From an uncultured Thermomicrobiales bacterium (GTDB lineage: Bacteria > Chloroflexota > Chloroflexia > Thermomicrobiales > UBA6265): DNA of 11,123 bases. Below the pieces are notes generated by a model. The model was not told the origin of the DNA. It did no database searches and saw nothing but the letters and a program-made list of their open reading frames with translations. This document shows positions 1 through 6,562 of the stretch, piece after piece. The position numbers were made by a program, and so were the translations under genes. The stretch is taken from contig CADCWH010000074.1 of assembly GCA_902806395.1 (NCBI GenBank), positions 1 through 11,123 of the forward strand, read 5' to 3'. The first letter of the stretch is position 1. Each line of letters opens with the position of its first letter.

Positions 1-1
1 C

Positions 2-1435
2 CTGCTGTCCTATGAGGACGATGGGGTGGCCGTTCACGAATACGTCGAGATCAGCGAGGGCGAGGCGGGCGAATGGCTCCTGGTCGTCGACCTTCGCGTC
101 CCCGTCGAAGATCTGGCCGACGCCTTCGAGACCACGGGCGTTGTCGAGATCGACGGCGACCCGGCGTTCCAAAATGACCCAGCCGACCTGCTTGGTGGGG
201 CCGACGATGACGATGACACGGAACGTCGTCGCCCCTCGGTCCCAACCGTCGTGCCTGAGGACGAGGACCCCGCCGAGGAGGAGCCCACCGAAGAGGCGAA
301 CGACGACGAACCCGCCGACGAGTCCACCGGTGACGCCGAGGGCGTTGAGGGTCACACCTATACCAGCCCCAACTTCGACTACTCGGTCACCTGGGACGAG
401 GATGTCTGGGAAGTCGACGAGACCACGATCCGGGACGATTACGACGTGATCCTCCTGCTGGCCCCTGCGAGCTCGTTGTCGCTCACCGCCACGACGGATT
501 TCGGCGGTGATGTCGCCGGGTGCCTAGAAGATGTCTCGGCGTTCTTGGCCGACGGCGACGAGAGTGTCGACCTCGTCGTCGATGACGTGGATATCTTGGA
601 GGACGAGGATGTGGAGCCCATAGCGGGCCAGTCGGAAGGCCGGGCCTTGGCCGCCAATGAGTACACCGGCACGTTCGAAGGGGAGGATGTCAGCTTCATC
701 TATTACCTCGAGTGTCGCACCATCGTGGAGGACGAAGCTGACCTGATCTTCATCCACTTCGTGCTCCAGCCGGACGATTACGCCGACGAGGCCGAGGCCC
801 GCGAGGGTCTGGAATTCACCTTCCCCGAAGTTGCCGACGAGGCTCCCGCCCCGGATGCACGGGAGACGCCCACGCCGGAGGACGAGGAGACTGCCGATCC
901 GACCGAAGAGTCGGAGGACCCTGAGCCCACCGAACCACCCACCGACGATGAGACGCCGACGGCGGACGACGAGACGGCCTTCGAGAGCGAGACCTACGGC
1001 TTCACCCTCACCTGGGATGGGGAGACCTGGGTGGAGGAAGATCGGTCGGCCGACGCGGTCTCCCTCGGCCACGATTCCAGCACGCTCACGGTCTCCGGCA
1101 TCGAGGACTATGACGGCAACGCCCTCACCTGTGTCCAGGGGGAGGTTGACACCCTGCGCGGCCAACCGGGCGTGGTCCGGATCGAACCTGAATTGGGTGA
1201 TGACGGTCGCCGTGTCTCCGGGGGCGATGCGGAGCGCTTCTTCGCCCTCTATCGCATCACCGCCACCGACGGCACGTTTGACGGCACCAGCGGCGTCCTG
1301 CTCTACCAGGAATGCCGCACGCTGGTGGAGAACGACGCCGTACTGATCGTCCAGCACCTCGTCTTCGAGCCGGAAGCCTACGCCACCGAGCGACCCCTGG
1401 CCGAAGCCGTCATCGAGTCCATCGAGATCCCGTAG
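2..1435 (+). CDS. Acidic multi-module protein, probably exported; 5' end cut by window edge
   Basis: I do not recognise a named family. The frame is open from the first base. The GTG at 26 is preceded by in-frame codons reading LLSYEDDG with no stop, so the real start lies upstream and 477 residues are visible. Numbering from that GTG, modules lie at about 110-268 and 319-469, with the tail of an earlier module at the left edge to about 44. Each full module opens with an aromatic beta-like stretch (FDYSVTWDEDVWEV; YGFTLTWDGETWVEE) and has two cysteines 61-64 residues apart (C166/C230, C369/C430). The second cysteine sits in a shared motif, ECRT(I/L)VE. The linkers (about 49-108 and 269-318) are rich in Asp, Glu, Pro and Thr, and an Asp run lies at 60-64. 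Paired cysteines, beta-like modules and acidic linkers suggest a protein outside the cytoplasm, but no signal peptide can be seen because the N-terminus is missing. Function unknown. A perfect hairpin follows the stop. Confidence 0.8.
   Translation: MLSYEDDGVAVHEYVEISEGEAGEWLLVVDLRVPVEDLADAFETTGVVEIDGDPAFQNDPADLLGGADDDDDTERRRPSVPTVVPEDEDPAEEEPTEEANDDEPADESTGDAEGVEGHTYTSPNFDYSVTWDEDVWEVDETTIRDDYDVILLLAPASSLSLTATTDFGGDVAGCLEDVSAFLADGDESVDLVVDDVDILEDEDVEPIAGQSEGRALAANEYTGTFEGEDVSFIYYLECRTIVEDEADLIFIHFVLQPDDYADEAEAREGLEFTFPEVADEAPAPDARETPTPEDEETADPTEESEDPEPTEPPTDDETPTADDETAFESETYGFTLTWDGETWVEEDRSADAVSLGHDSSTLTVSGIEDYDGNALTCVQGEVDTLRGQPGVVRIEPELGDDGRRVSGGDAERFFALYRITATDGTFDGTSGVLLYQECRTLVENDAVLIVQHLVFEPEAYATERPLAEAVIESIEIP
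350..1432 (+). repeat. Two diverged in-frame protein modules (plus a third, partial copy at 2-157)
   Basis: The modules at about 353-829 and 980-1432 align by eye along their length. Shared features are the W-D-x-x-x-W opening, a mid-module cysteine, Y-x-ECRT(I/L)VE, a hydrophobic strand (LIFIHFVLQP; VLIVQHLVFEP) and a closing F/I-rich strand. The left-edge stretch (EYVEISEGEAGEWLLVVDL and onward) matches the last third of the other two, with Tyr where they have Cys. The copies are too diverged at DNA level to be a recent duplication. Their boundaries are approximate. Confidence 0.65.
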
Positions 1436-1445
1436 GCGGAGGAGT

Positions 1446-1485
1446 GCCGATGCCCGGGTCCGTCAGGGACGCCCCGGGCATCGGC
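1446..1485 (+). terminator. Strong hairpin just after the acidic-protein gene; likely terminator without a T-run
   Basis: The arms at 1446-1458 (GCCGATGCCCGGG) and 1473-1485 are perfectly complementary over 13 bp. Inside the loop, CGTC (1461-1464) can pair with GACG (1468-1471). It starts 10 bp after the TAG stop at 1433-1435. No T-tract follows on either strand, so it would be a non-canonical terminator or a 3'-end stabiliser. Being symmetric, it could serve both convergent units, although the minus operon ends 340 bp away. Confidence 0.5.
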
Positions 1486-1825
1486 AACCGCTGCGATGGC
1501 ACTGATCGGCGGTGGCTATGGGCTCATCCAACACCGACCAGCGTTTCTCGGGCGACCAGGCAATGACCACAGTGGTTCTGCAGACCATCCCGTGAACGGG
1601 TGACCACGTCGTGTGCCCGCCTCATGCGAGCCCAGGGTCGACGACGCGATACGCGATAGCGGAGCCAACGGGAACCGTTGGAGCGAAACACTCTGCTGAC
1701 GCTTGGATAACGCCCGGGACCTCGCTCGATTGTGCCCGGCGTGTCGCCGACGCCCCGTTACCACCCCGCGGTCCCACACTTGTCGATATTCTGATCAGAG
1801 GCAGCGTCAGGCGACGATCAGGGAG
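1486..1825. other. Gene-free stretch between convergent units
   Basis: I find no convincing gene. Short open frames here (for example 1496-1603, 35 codons) have no recognisable product and no clear ribosome site. There is no tRNA-like TpsiC arm. Small symmetric elements are present: CCCGTGAACGGG (1590-1601), a 7-bp hairpin at 1665-1681, a 5-bp hairpin at 1737-1749, and the 10-bp palindrome TCTGATCAGA (1790-1799). A terminator for the minus-strand importer operon would be expected between about 1700 and 1825, but none has a clear T-run. Confidence 0.5.
1665..1681. other. Perfect 7-bp hairpin with a 3-base loop
   Basis: CCAACGG (1665-1671), loop GAA, CCGTTGG (1675-1681). It lies about 145 bp past the end of the minus-strand permease gene and could be a weak 3'-end structure for that operon. 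No T-run is seen on either side, so the role is unknown. Confidence 0.3.
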
Positions 1826-2671
1826 TTATCCCTTCGTGGCCCCGGCCGTCAAGCCCGAGATGTAGTGGTCGACGAAGAACGAGTAGGCGATCGCCACCGG
1901 GACCGAGCCGAGGATGCCGGCCGCCATCAGCGAGCCGTAGAACAGGACATCGGCACGGATCAGGTCGCTGACGACCCCGACCGGCATGGTCTTCATCGTC
2001 CCCGTGCTCATGAACACCAGGGCGTAGAGAAACTCGTTCCAGCCCAGTGTGAAGCAGAAGATACCGGCCGAGAGGATGCCGGGCAGCGCTAGGGGCATGA
2101 TGATCGTCCACATCGCCCGCAGTCGTGTCGCCCCATCGACCATCGCCGCCTGCTCCAACTCGATCGGGATGGTGCGGAAATAGCCCATCAGGAGCCAGCC
2201 GGCGAAGGGAATCAGGAACGTCGGGTAGGTAAAGATCAGCGACCAGTATTCGCCGTAGAGATTGAACCGGGTGACCACCTGGGCCAGGGGGATGAACAAC
2301 AGTGTGGGCGGCACCAGGTAGGCCAGGAAGATGATCACGCCCATGGTATTGCCGCCCCGGAACCGGAGTCGGCCGAGGGCGTAACCGATCAGGATGCTGC
2401 AGATGAGGGACAGGATCGTGGCTCCTACCGTGACGATGAAGGTGTTCAAGGTCCAGCGCAGGAAGTCCGTTTCCTCGAACAGATAGCGGTAGTGATCCAG
2501 GGTGACGCCATAGAGAATGAACGGGTTGAGCGTGGTGTCGAGCAGGTGGTGGGCTGGCCTCAACGAGACGATCAGCATCCAGGCGAACGGGAACAGGAGG
2601 AAAACCGCAAAGAACGCGAGCGGTAGGTATAGCTGCAGGAACCGCAGGCGAAACGTGTTACTGCCGACCAT
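1826..2671 (-). CDS. Carbohydrate ABC transporter permease, MalG-like (CUT1)
   Basis: An inner-membrane permease of 281 residues, the usual MalG/UgpE-type length, forming half of the channel of a binding-protein-dependent sugar importer. Hydrophobic segments lie at about 13-36, 73-98, 110-130, 141-162, 188-210 and 245-268. The cytoplasmic EAA loop, which docks onto the ATPase, is at about 173-198: EQAAMVDGA, then a hydrophobic stretch ending in PLALPG. It matches the family pattern EAA-x3-G-x9-I-x-L-P. The ATG at 2671 is preceded by a GAGAGGG-type ribosome site about 7 bases away. It is the last gene of the minus-strand unit, 89 bp after the MalF-like gene. Family assignment is firm. The sugar cannot be told from a permease sequence. 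Confidence 0.93.
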   Translation of the reverse strand: MVGSNTFRLRFLQLYLPLAFFAVFLLFPFAWMLIVSLRPAHHLLDTTLNPFILYGVTLDHYRYLFEETDFLRWTLNTFIVTVGATILSLICSILIGYALGRLRFRGGNTMGVIIFLAYLVPPTLLFIPLAQVVTRFNLYGEYWSLIFTYPTFLIPFAGWLLMGYFRTIPIELEQAAMVDGATRLRAMWTIIMPLALPGILSAGIFCFTLGWNEFLYALVFMSTGTMKTMPVGVVSDLIRADVLFYGSLMAAGILGSVPVAIAYSFFVDHYISGLTAGATKG

Positions 2672-2760
2672 GGTTCACCCTCTCGTGCTAATGGCCCACC
2701 GCATCGCGGTCACCGTGTGGTTCGCCCCAGCCGCTTGCCTGGTCTGCCGGATCGGTGCCG

Positions 2761-3702
2761 TTAGTCCTCGGCGCGGACATAGCGCAGTAGGACGATCGCG
2801 AAGAGCGCCAGGATCGGGAACATCGAGACTGAGACCGCGGCCGCCGTGCCGAGGTCGTTGAAACCCATCAACTGGTAGGCATACGTGCCAAAGACGTGGG
2901 TAGAGTTGGCCGGGCCGCCCTTGGTTAGGACGTAGACCAACTGGAAGTCGGCGAAGGTCCAGATCACCGAGAACAGGGTCGAGATTAGGACGATGTTGCG
3001 GATCACCGGCAGCGTCACATCCCGGAACCGGCGCCAGGCGCTGGCCCCGTCGAGGGCGGCCGCCTCGTGCAGGTCGGGCGGCACCGCCTGCAATCCGGCC
3101 AGGATCGAAACCGCGAAGAAGGGCACCCCGCGCCAGACATTGGCCAGGCAGAGCGACGCCATCGCGTTGTACTGGTCACCGAGGAAGTTGATGTTGGAGT
3201 CGACCAGGCCCCAATTTTTCAATATGATCGAGAAGGGACTCACCACGGAGTTGAAGAGCATCAGCCAGGCCAGGCTGCTGATCGCCGTCGGCACGATCCA
3301 CGGCAACAGCAGTCCAGCCCGCATGAATCGACTAAAGTGAAAATGATTGTTGAGGACCAGTGCCAGCGCCATCCCGAGAACCAGCTTGAACGGGACGGTG
3401 AAGAAGCTGTAGACGAAGGTGTTGCGGACAGTCCGCTGGAAGATGGTGTCCTGGAGTAGGTACCGGAAGTTCTCGAGGCCGATGAAATCGTAGTCCGCGA
3501 AGCCAACGAATTTGTTTGTCATCGAGAGGTAGACGCCGAGGCCGAAGGGATAGGCCATGAACAGGGCCAGGATGAAGAGTCCTGGAAACATCAGCAGATA
3601 GGCGAGGGGCGCCTCCCGGTCCAAGATGCGCCCCATCCCGGTCGGCTTGGCTCGCTCGACCGGCCGCGCCGGCGCCTCGACTGGCAGGACACTCATGGCC
3701 AC
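2761..3702 (-). CDS. Carbohydrate ABC transporter permease, MalF/UgpA-like (CUT1)
   Basis: A 313-residue inner-membrane permease, partner of the MalG-like protein downstream. A short basic, proline-rich N-terminal tail (about 1-30) is followed by hydrophobic segments at about 33-60, 94-117, 128-150, 180-205, 228-248 and 281-307. The EAA loop is at about 213-237, beginning EAAALDGAS and ending in a TLPVIRN stretch. It lacks the long extra N-terminal helices of enteric MalF and so resembles the shorter UgpA/LacF type. The start is uncertain by two codons. GTG at 3702 has a distant GGAG, while ATG at 3696 has GAGG five bases upstream and may be the true start. It lies 93 bp after the binding-protein gene, and that gap holds a large stem-loop. 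Confidence 0.92.
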   Translation of the reverse strand: MAMSVLPVEAPARPVERAKPTGMGRILDREAPLAYLLMFPGLFILALFMAYPFGLGVYLSMTNKFVGFADYDFIGLENFRYLLQDTIFQRTVRNTFVYSFFTVPFKLVLGMALALVLNNHFHFSRFMRAGLLLPWIVPTAISSLAWLMLFNSVVSPFSIILKNWGLVDSNINFLGDQYNAMASLCLANVWRGVPFFAVSILAGLQAVPPDLHEAAALDGASAWRRFRDVTLPVIRNIVLISTLFSVIWTFADFQLVYVLTKGGPANSTHVFGTYAYQLMGFNDLGTAAAVSVSMFPILALFAIVLLRYVRAED

Positions 3703-3716
3703 CTCGATGCGGCTCC

Positions 3717-3759
3717 GGGCGCGACACCGGGTGGGGATGGCCCACCCAGTGCCGCGCCC
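3717..3759 (-). promoter_or_regulatory. Large stem-loop between binding-protein and permease genes
   Basis: The outer arms GGGCGCG (3717-3723) and CGCGCCC (3753-3759) pair over 7 bp. The inner arms GGGTGGG (3729-3735) and CCCACCC (3741-3747) pair over another 7 bp, with three more pairs between them flanked by single mismatches, and a 5-base loop. In the minus-strand transcript it lies about 36 bases after the binding-protein stop and about 14 bases before the permease start. In the mal operon, structures at the malE-malF junction protect the malE message and keep binding protein in excess over permease. The same role is inferred here. Partial termination is an alternative, but there is no T-run. 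Confidence 0.55.
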
Positions 3760-3795
3760 GTCAGTCCGCCGATCGGTCCGTCTGGGACGCCGGTC

Positions 3796-5193
3796 CTAGC
3801 GGCCGTAGATGCGCTGGAGCTGGGCCGCGCCATTCTCGATCGCCGCCTGGGCGTCGCCACTCTGGATGGCTTCGGCGAACGTGTTGGTGATGATGTAGAG
3901 CGAGGAGACCTGAGCCGCCTTCTGGTCGGCCGGTCCGGCGTACCCCTTGTTTCGGGCGATCTCCGCCACGGAGGCGTAGGGCGCAAGTGCCGGGTCACTC
4001 GTAAAAACTTCTAAGTCAGTCAGGCCCGGGCCCATCGGAATGATGTAGCCCTGCTGTGCCTCGAGCCAGGGCACGAAGTGGTCCCGCTCGGTCCACCAGG
4101 TGATGAACTCCAGTGCGGCCTCCTGCTCCGGAGAGTAGGACATCGCCGCGTACGACCAACTGCCGAGCTGGACGAACGGACCGCTCGGGCCAGCGGGCAG
4201 CGTCGCGTGCCAGATGTCCGCCGGGTCGACCACGACTTCGTAGTCGGCCGTCGAGGCACCTCTCTTAGCCTTCTGGGCCTCGATGTAGATGCTGCTGCCG
4301 TTGATGGTCGCCGCGATCTGGTCCGAGAGGAATGCCTGGTTATTGGCCGCGTCGTCCCAGGCCAGCCCCGTCTCGTCGAAGGCGAGCGGCCAGGCGTCGA
4401 TGAACTTTTGCATCCCCTCGACGAATTCTGGGGTGTTGAACGCGACCGTCTTCCCGTCCTCCTCGCGCTCCATTGCCCCGTTTGCCCACATGTAGGCGTA
4501 GGCGAAGCCGGGAGGGTCACCGGTGCTCTGACCGAGGGCTTGACCGAGCGGCTTGCCCATCTCCTTCAAACTGGCGCCGATCGCGAACAGCTCGTCCCAC
4601 GTCGCCGGGAACACCTTGGGGTCGGCGAGGCCGGCTTCCTTGAAGTAGCTCATCCGGTAGGCGAAGGCGGCGCTCGACGCACCGACCGGCACGCTATACC
4701 ACTTGCCATCGACCGCGACCGAGTCGGTCACCCAGTCGAAGTAGCCGCCATACGACTCACCCACGGCATTGGCGAGGTCATCGACCGGCACCATGTTCTC
4801 GTAATACAGGTTCGGCCAGACATCGCGCATCTCGATCACGTCTGGCCCCGAACCACCCTCGACGGCGGCGGCGATCCGGGCCTGGATATCTGGCCAGTTG
4901 ATGTAGTCGGTCTGGACCGTGACGCCGGCTTGCTGGCCCCATTCCTGGGTCTGCTGGTCGAAGAAGTCCTGCGCCTCGGGCACGAAATACGTGCCGGCGA
5001 GGATGCTGATCGTCCGGTTCTGGCGGACGAACGGCGCCTTGCGCGCAGGGGCTGCCTTGCCGGACCGCACGACGACCGCGTTCGCCGCAGCCGCCGAGAG
5101 ACCGAGGGCGGATGCCCGCTTCATGATCCCGCGCCGGGAATACCGCATCCGCGTCGCCTCGCGCACGAGGTCGTCCACGCGCTTGTCGGTCAT
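3796..5193 (-). CDS. Extracellular solute-binding protein, family 1, of a sugar ABC importer; Tat-type signal
   Basis: A 465-residue ligand-capture protein that would deliver a sugar to the two permeases. The N-terminus has a twin-arginine motif at 19-24 (SRRGIM, then KR) followed by an Ala-rich hydrophobic stretch to about 42. This suggests Tat export, as is common for binding proteins of high-GC Chloroflexota and actinobacteria. No lipobox cysteine is visible. The mature part shows family-1 features: a first strand TISILAG near 61, GPDVIEMRDVWPNLYYEN near 116-133, the WYSVPVG hinge region near 165, and aromatic-rich ligand-side segments (W357, W366-W367, W376). The ATG at 5193 has GGGGAGG about 7 bases upstream. 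It is the first gene of the operon, behind a strong promoter and a leader of about 140 bases. The ligand is unknown. Confidence 0.93.
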   Translation of the reverse strand: MTDKRVDDLVREATRMRYSRRGIMKRASALGLSAAAANAVVVRSGKAAPARKAPFVRQNRTISILAGTYFVPEAQDFFDQQTQEWGQQAGVTVQTDYINWPDIQARIAAAVEGGSGPDVIEMRDVWPNLYYENMVPVDDLANAVGESYGGYFDWVTDSVAVDGKWYSVPVGASSAAFAYRMSYFKEAGLADPKVFPATWDELFAIGASLKEMGKPLGQALGQSTGDPPGFAYAYMWANGAMEREEDGKTVAFNTPEFVEGMQKFIDAWPLAFDETGLAWDDAANNQAFLSDQIAATINGSSIYIEAQKAKRGASTADYEVVVDPADIWHATLPAGPSGPFVQLGSWSYAAMSYSPEQEAALEFITWWTERDHFVPWLEAQQGYIIPMGPGLTDLEVFTSDPALAPYASVAEIARNKGYAGPADQKAAQVSSLYIITNTFAEAIQSGDAQAAIENGAAQLQRIYGR

Positions 5194-5216
5194 CGTTTGT
5201 GCCTCCCCATCGAGGT

Positions 5217-5233
5217 CGCCCCGTCACGGGGCG
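5217..5233 (-). promoter_or_regulatory. Perfect 17-base inverted repeat in the importer leader
   Basis: CGCCCCGT-C-ACGGGGCG is perfectly symmetric around one base. It sits in the untranslated leader of the binding-protein gene, 24 bases before its ATG and just upstream of its ribosome site. As RNA it would form a 7-bp GC stem with a TCA loop that could affect translation or message stability. As DNA it could be a repressor site downstream of the promoter. A second inverted repeat (CGCATCG/CGATGCG, 5232-5254) abuts it. Confidence 0.45.
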
Positions 5234-5341
5234 CATCGTCGTCCGAGCGATGCGGCCATGTCCCGTGTGTCGTCGCCGGGGTGGATGGGCCGCGTCGCTC
5301 CCACCCCGTGCCTGACCCCGCCATCCTCGGCGGCTGATCGC

Positions 5342-5370
5342 AGCCTATCCCCCCATCCGAGGGGTGTCAA
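5342..5370 (-). promoter_or_regulatory. Sigma-70-type promoter for the ABC importer operon
   Basis: Read on the minus strand: a perfect TTGACA -35 box (5370-5365), a 17-base spacer, and TAGGCT as -10 box (5347-5342), which matches TATAAT at positions 1, 2 and 6. The predicted start is near 5335, giving a leader of about 140 bases before the binding-protein ATG at 5193. A perfect -35 with ideal spacing, pointing at the first gene of the operon, is good evidence. Confidence 0.6.
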
Positions 5371-5374
5371 CACC
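5363..5374. promoter_or_regulatory. Symmetric operator-like site over the importer -35 box
   Basis: GGTGT-CA-ACACC has perfect 5-bp arms around two bases and covers the TTGACA box. A protein bound here would block RNA polymerase. The GT-N2-AC core resembles GntR/FadR-type sites, but that family link is only a guess. No regulator gene is in the window. Confidence 0.35.
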
Positions 5375-5492
5375 ATATCTCCGGTGCTGTAGCGGGGCTC
5401 CGTGTGGCCGGGCCGCGGCACCTTGGGAAGGGACCAGCGAATCTCGGCGCGGACCCGTTGTCGGGACGATCGCCCTTGGCCGCCCCCCGCTT

Positions 5493-5519
5493 TCGCCGAT
5501 TCGGCGATGGCCATACAAT
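5493..5519 (+). promoter_or_regulatory. Candidate promoter -10 box and operator-like site for the aldolase gene
   Basis: TACAAT (5514-5519) matches the TATAAT consensus at five of six bases and lies 44 bp before the aldolase ATG. No good -35 box is found 16-18 bases upstream. That spot is instead occupied by TCGCCGA-T-TCGGCGA (5493-5507), perfectly symmetric over 15 bases. The placement would suit a repressor or activator site. Neither role is proven. Confidence 0.4.
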
Positions 5520-5563
5520 CGCCCCCCATTGGCACGTCGGCCCCAGCAGGAGGATCAGCACCC

Positions 5564-6400
5564 ATGCGCGCGAACCACGTCAAGCGCCGACTCGCGGCGG
5601 GCGAACCCTCGGTCGGCACCTGGCTCTCCCTCCCCAGTCCGGAGGCCGCCGAGTACGTGGCCGGTCTGGGCTTCGATTGGCTGACCGTCGACGCCGAGCA
5701 CAGCTCGGTGGATATCCGCACTCTGGCCGACATGTTCCGGGCGATGTCCGCGAGTGGTGTTGCTCCCCTGGTCCGCGTGCCCTGGAACAGCGCCGAGAAC
5801 ATCAAGCGGGTCCTCGACGCTGGTGCCTGGGGCATCGTCGTGCCGATGGTCAACAGCCGCGAGGAGGCCGAACGGGCCGTTGCCGCGACCCGCTACCCGA
5901 CCGTCGGCAGTCGCAGCGTCGGGGGTGGACGGCATGCCCTCAGCTTCGGCACGACCGCTAAGGAGTATTACGAGGCGGCGGGCGAGAACATCCTGCTCGT
6001 ACTCCAGATCGAGCACATCGCCGGAGTCGAAGCGGCCGACGAGATCTTGAGCGTCCCCGGTGTGGACGCCTGCTTCATCGGCCCGAACGACATGGCCGCC
6101 TCGATGGGCCTCGGCCTCGGCGTCCCCCTGGAGAGCGACGACCCAGCCCTCTCCGGCGCCATCGCCCGCGTTCGGGAGGCGTGCGTCCGGCACGGCGTCG
6201 CCCCCGGTATCCACTGTTCCCACGCTGCCGGGGTCGCCCAGCGGATCACCGAAGGCTTCCAATTCTGCGCCATGGCCAGCGAACTCAAGTACCTGCTCGG
6301 TGGCCTGACCGCCGACCTGGCCACCCTTGACTGGCAGCCGGCGACTCGCGAGGAAATCGAGTCTACGTCGGCGGTCGAGGGTGCCACTGTCCGGTACTGA
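5564..6400 (+). CDS. HpcH/HpaI-family aldolase (class II, pyruvate-dependent)
   Basis: Members cleave 2-keto-3-deoxy or 4-hydroxy-2-keto acids reversibly to pyruvate plus an aldehyde (HpaI, RhmA/YfaU, GarL), using a divalent metal in a TIM barrel. The 278 residues fit the family. Key residues appear in order: VDAEH with His46 as the likely base, VRVPW with Arg71 for pyruvate binding, QIE with metal ligand Glu150, and GPND with metal ligand Asp176. All four fall one position after the E. coli HpaI residues as I recall them (45, 70, 149, 175). The ATG at 5564 is chosen because AGGAGGA ends nine bases upstream and the family's N-terminus starts there. It diverges from a sugar importer and precedes a hydroxyacid dehydrogenase, which suggests sugar-acid catabolism. 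The exact substrate is open. Confidence 0.92.
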   Translation: MRANHVKRRLAAGEPSVGTWLSLPSPEAAEYVAGLGFDWLTVDAEHSSVDIRTLADMFRAMSASGVAPLVRVPWNSAENIKRVLDAGAWGIVVPMVNSREEAERAVAATRYPTVGSRSVGGGRHALSFGTTAKEYYEAAGENILLVLQIEHIAGVEAADEILSVPGVDACFIGPNDMAASMGLGLGVPLESDDPALSGAIARVREACVRHGVAPGIHCSHAAGVAQRITEGFQFCAMASELKYLLGGLTADLATLDWQPATREEIESTSAVEGATVRY

Positions 6401-6440
6401 TCCCGCCCACGTCACGACCGAAGCCTCGGGGCACCAGGAC

Positions 6441-6458
6441 GATCCGGTCCTCCGGGTC
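6441..6458 (+). terminator. Weak hairpin after the aldolase gene
   Basis: GATCCGG (6441-6447) can pair with CCGGGTC (6452-6458) with one G-U pair and a four-base loop, 40 bases after the aldolase stop. No T-run follows, so it may be only a partial stop or a processing structure between the two plus-strand genes. Confidence 0.25.
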
Positions 6459-6562
6459 GACCGAACGACGAGCCCAGACCCCGTCCCGTCGCGGGCGACC
6501 GGCACCAGTGATGACGCCCTCTACCCCCGACGATCACCGGACCATCTGAAGGAGACGGATAC

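Larger units (their letters stand above)
5194..5563. other. Divergent control region between importer operon and aldolase gene
   Basis: This 370-bp stretch holds no convincing gene but is dense in signals. From left to right: an inverted repeat at 5217-5233, a 7-bp inverted repeat at 5232-5238/5248-5254, a 7-bp inverted repeat at 5278-5284/5301-5307, the minus-strand promoter at 5342-5370 with a symmetric site over its -35 box, a perfect symmetric site at 5493-5507, a TACAAT box at 5514-5519 and the aldolase ribosome site at 5548-5554. The aldolase frame is open leftward to 5402, but the translated extension is Arg/Pro-rich and unlike the family. Confidence 0.6.

Noticed and set aside
524..1357. 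Long minus-strand open frame (277 codons) opposite the acidic protein gene
   Set aside because: It is a mirror of the Asp/Glu-rich codons on the plus strand, which prevents stops in that frame. The product has no recognisable motif, and the plus-strand protein has repeated, conserved modules.
1496..1603. 35-codon open frame after the acidic-protein hairpin
   Set aside because: No recognisable product, no clear ribosome site, and such short frames are common by chance in GC-rich DNA.
4078..5337. Long plus-strand open frame (419 codons) opposite the binding-protein gene
   Set aside because: The minus strand encodes a clear solute-binding protein with signal peptide and ribosome site. The plus-strand product is Arg/His/Val-rich with no family features.
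5402..5563. 54-codon N-terminal extension of the aldolase from an upstream GTG
   Set aside because: The extension is Arg/Pro-rich and not part of the family. A strong AGGAGGA lies right before the ATG at 5564, and a promoter-like site lies inside the extension.
5555..6505. Minus-strand open frame (316 codons) opposite the aldolase
   Set aside because: The plus-strand aldolase has all catalytic residues. The antisense product is a GC-rich shadow.
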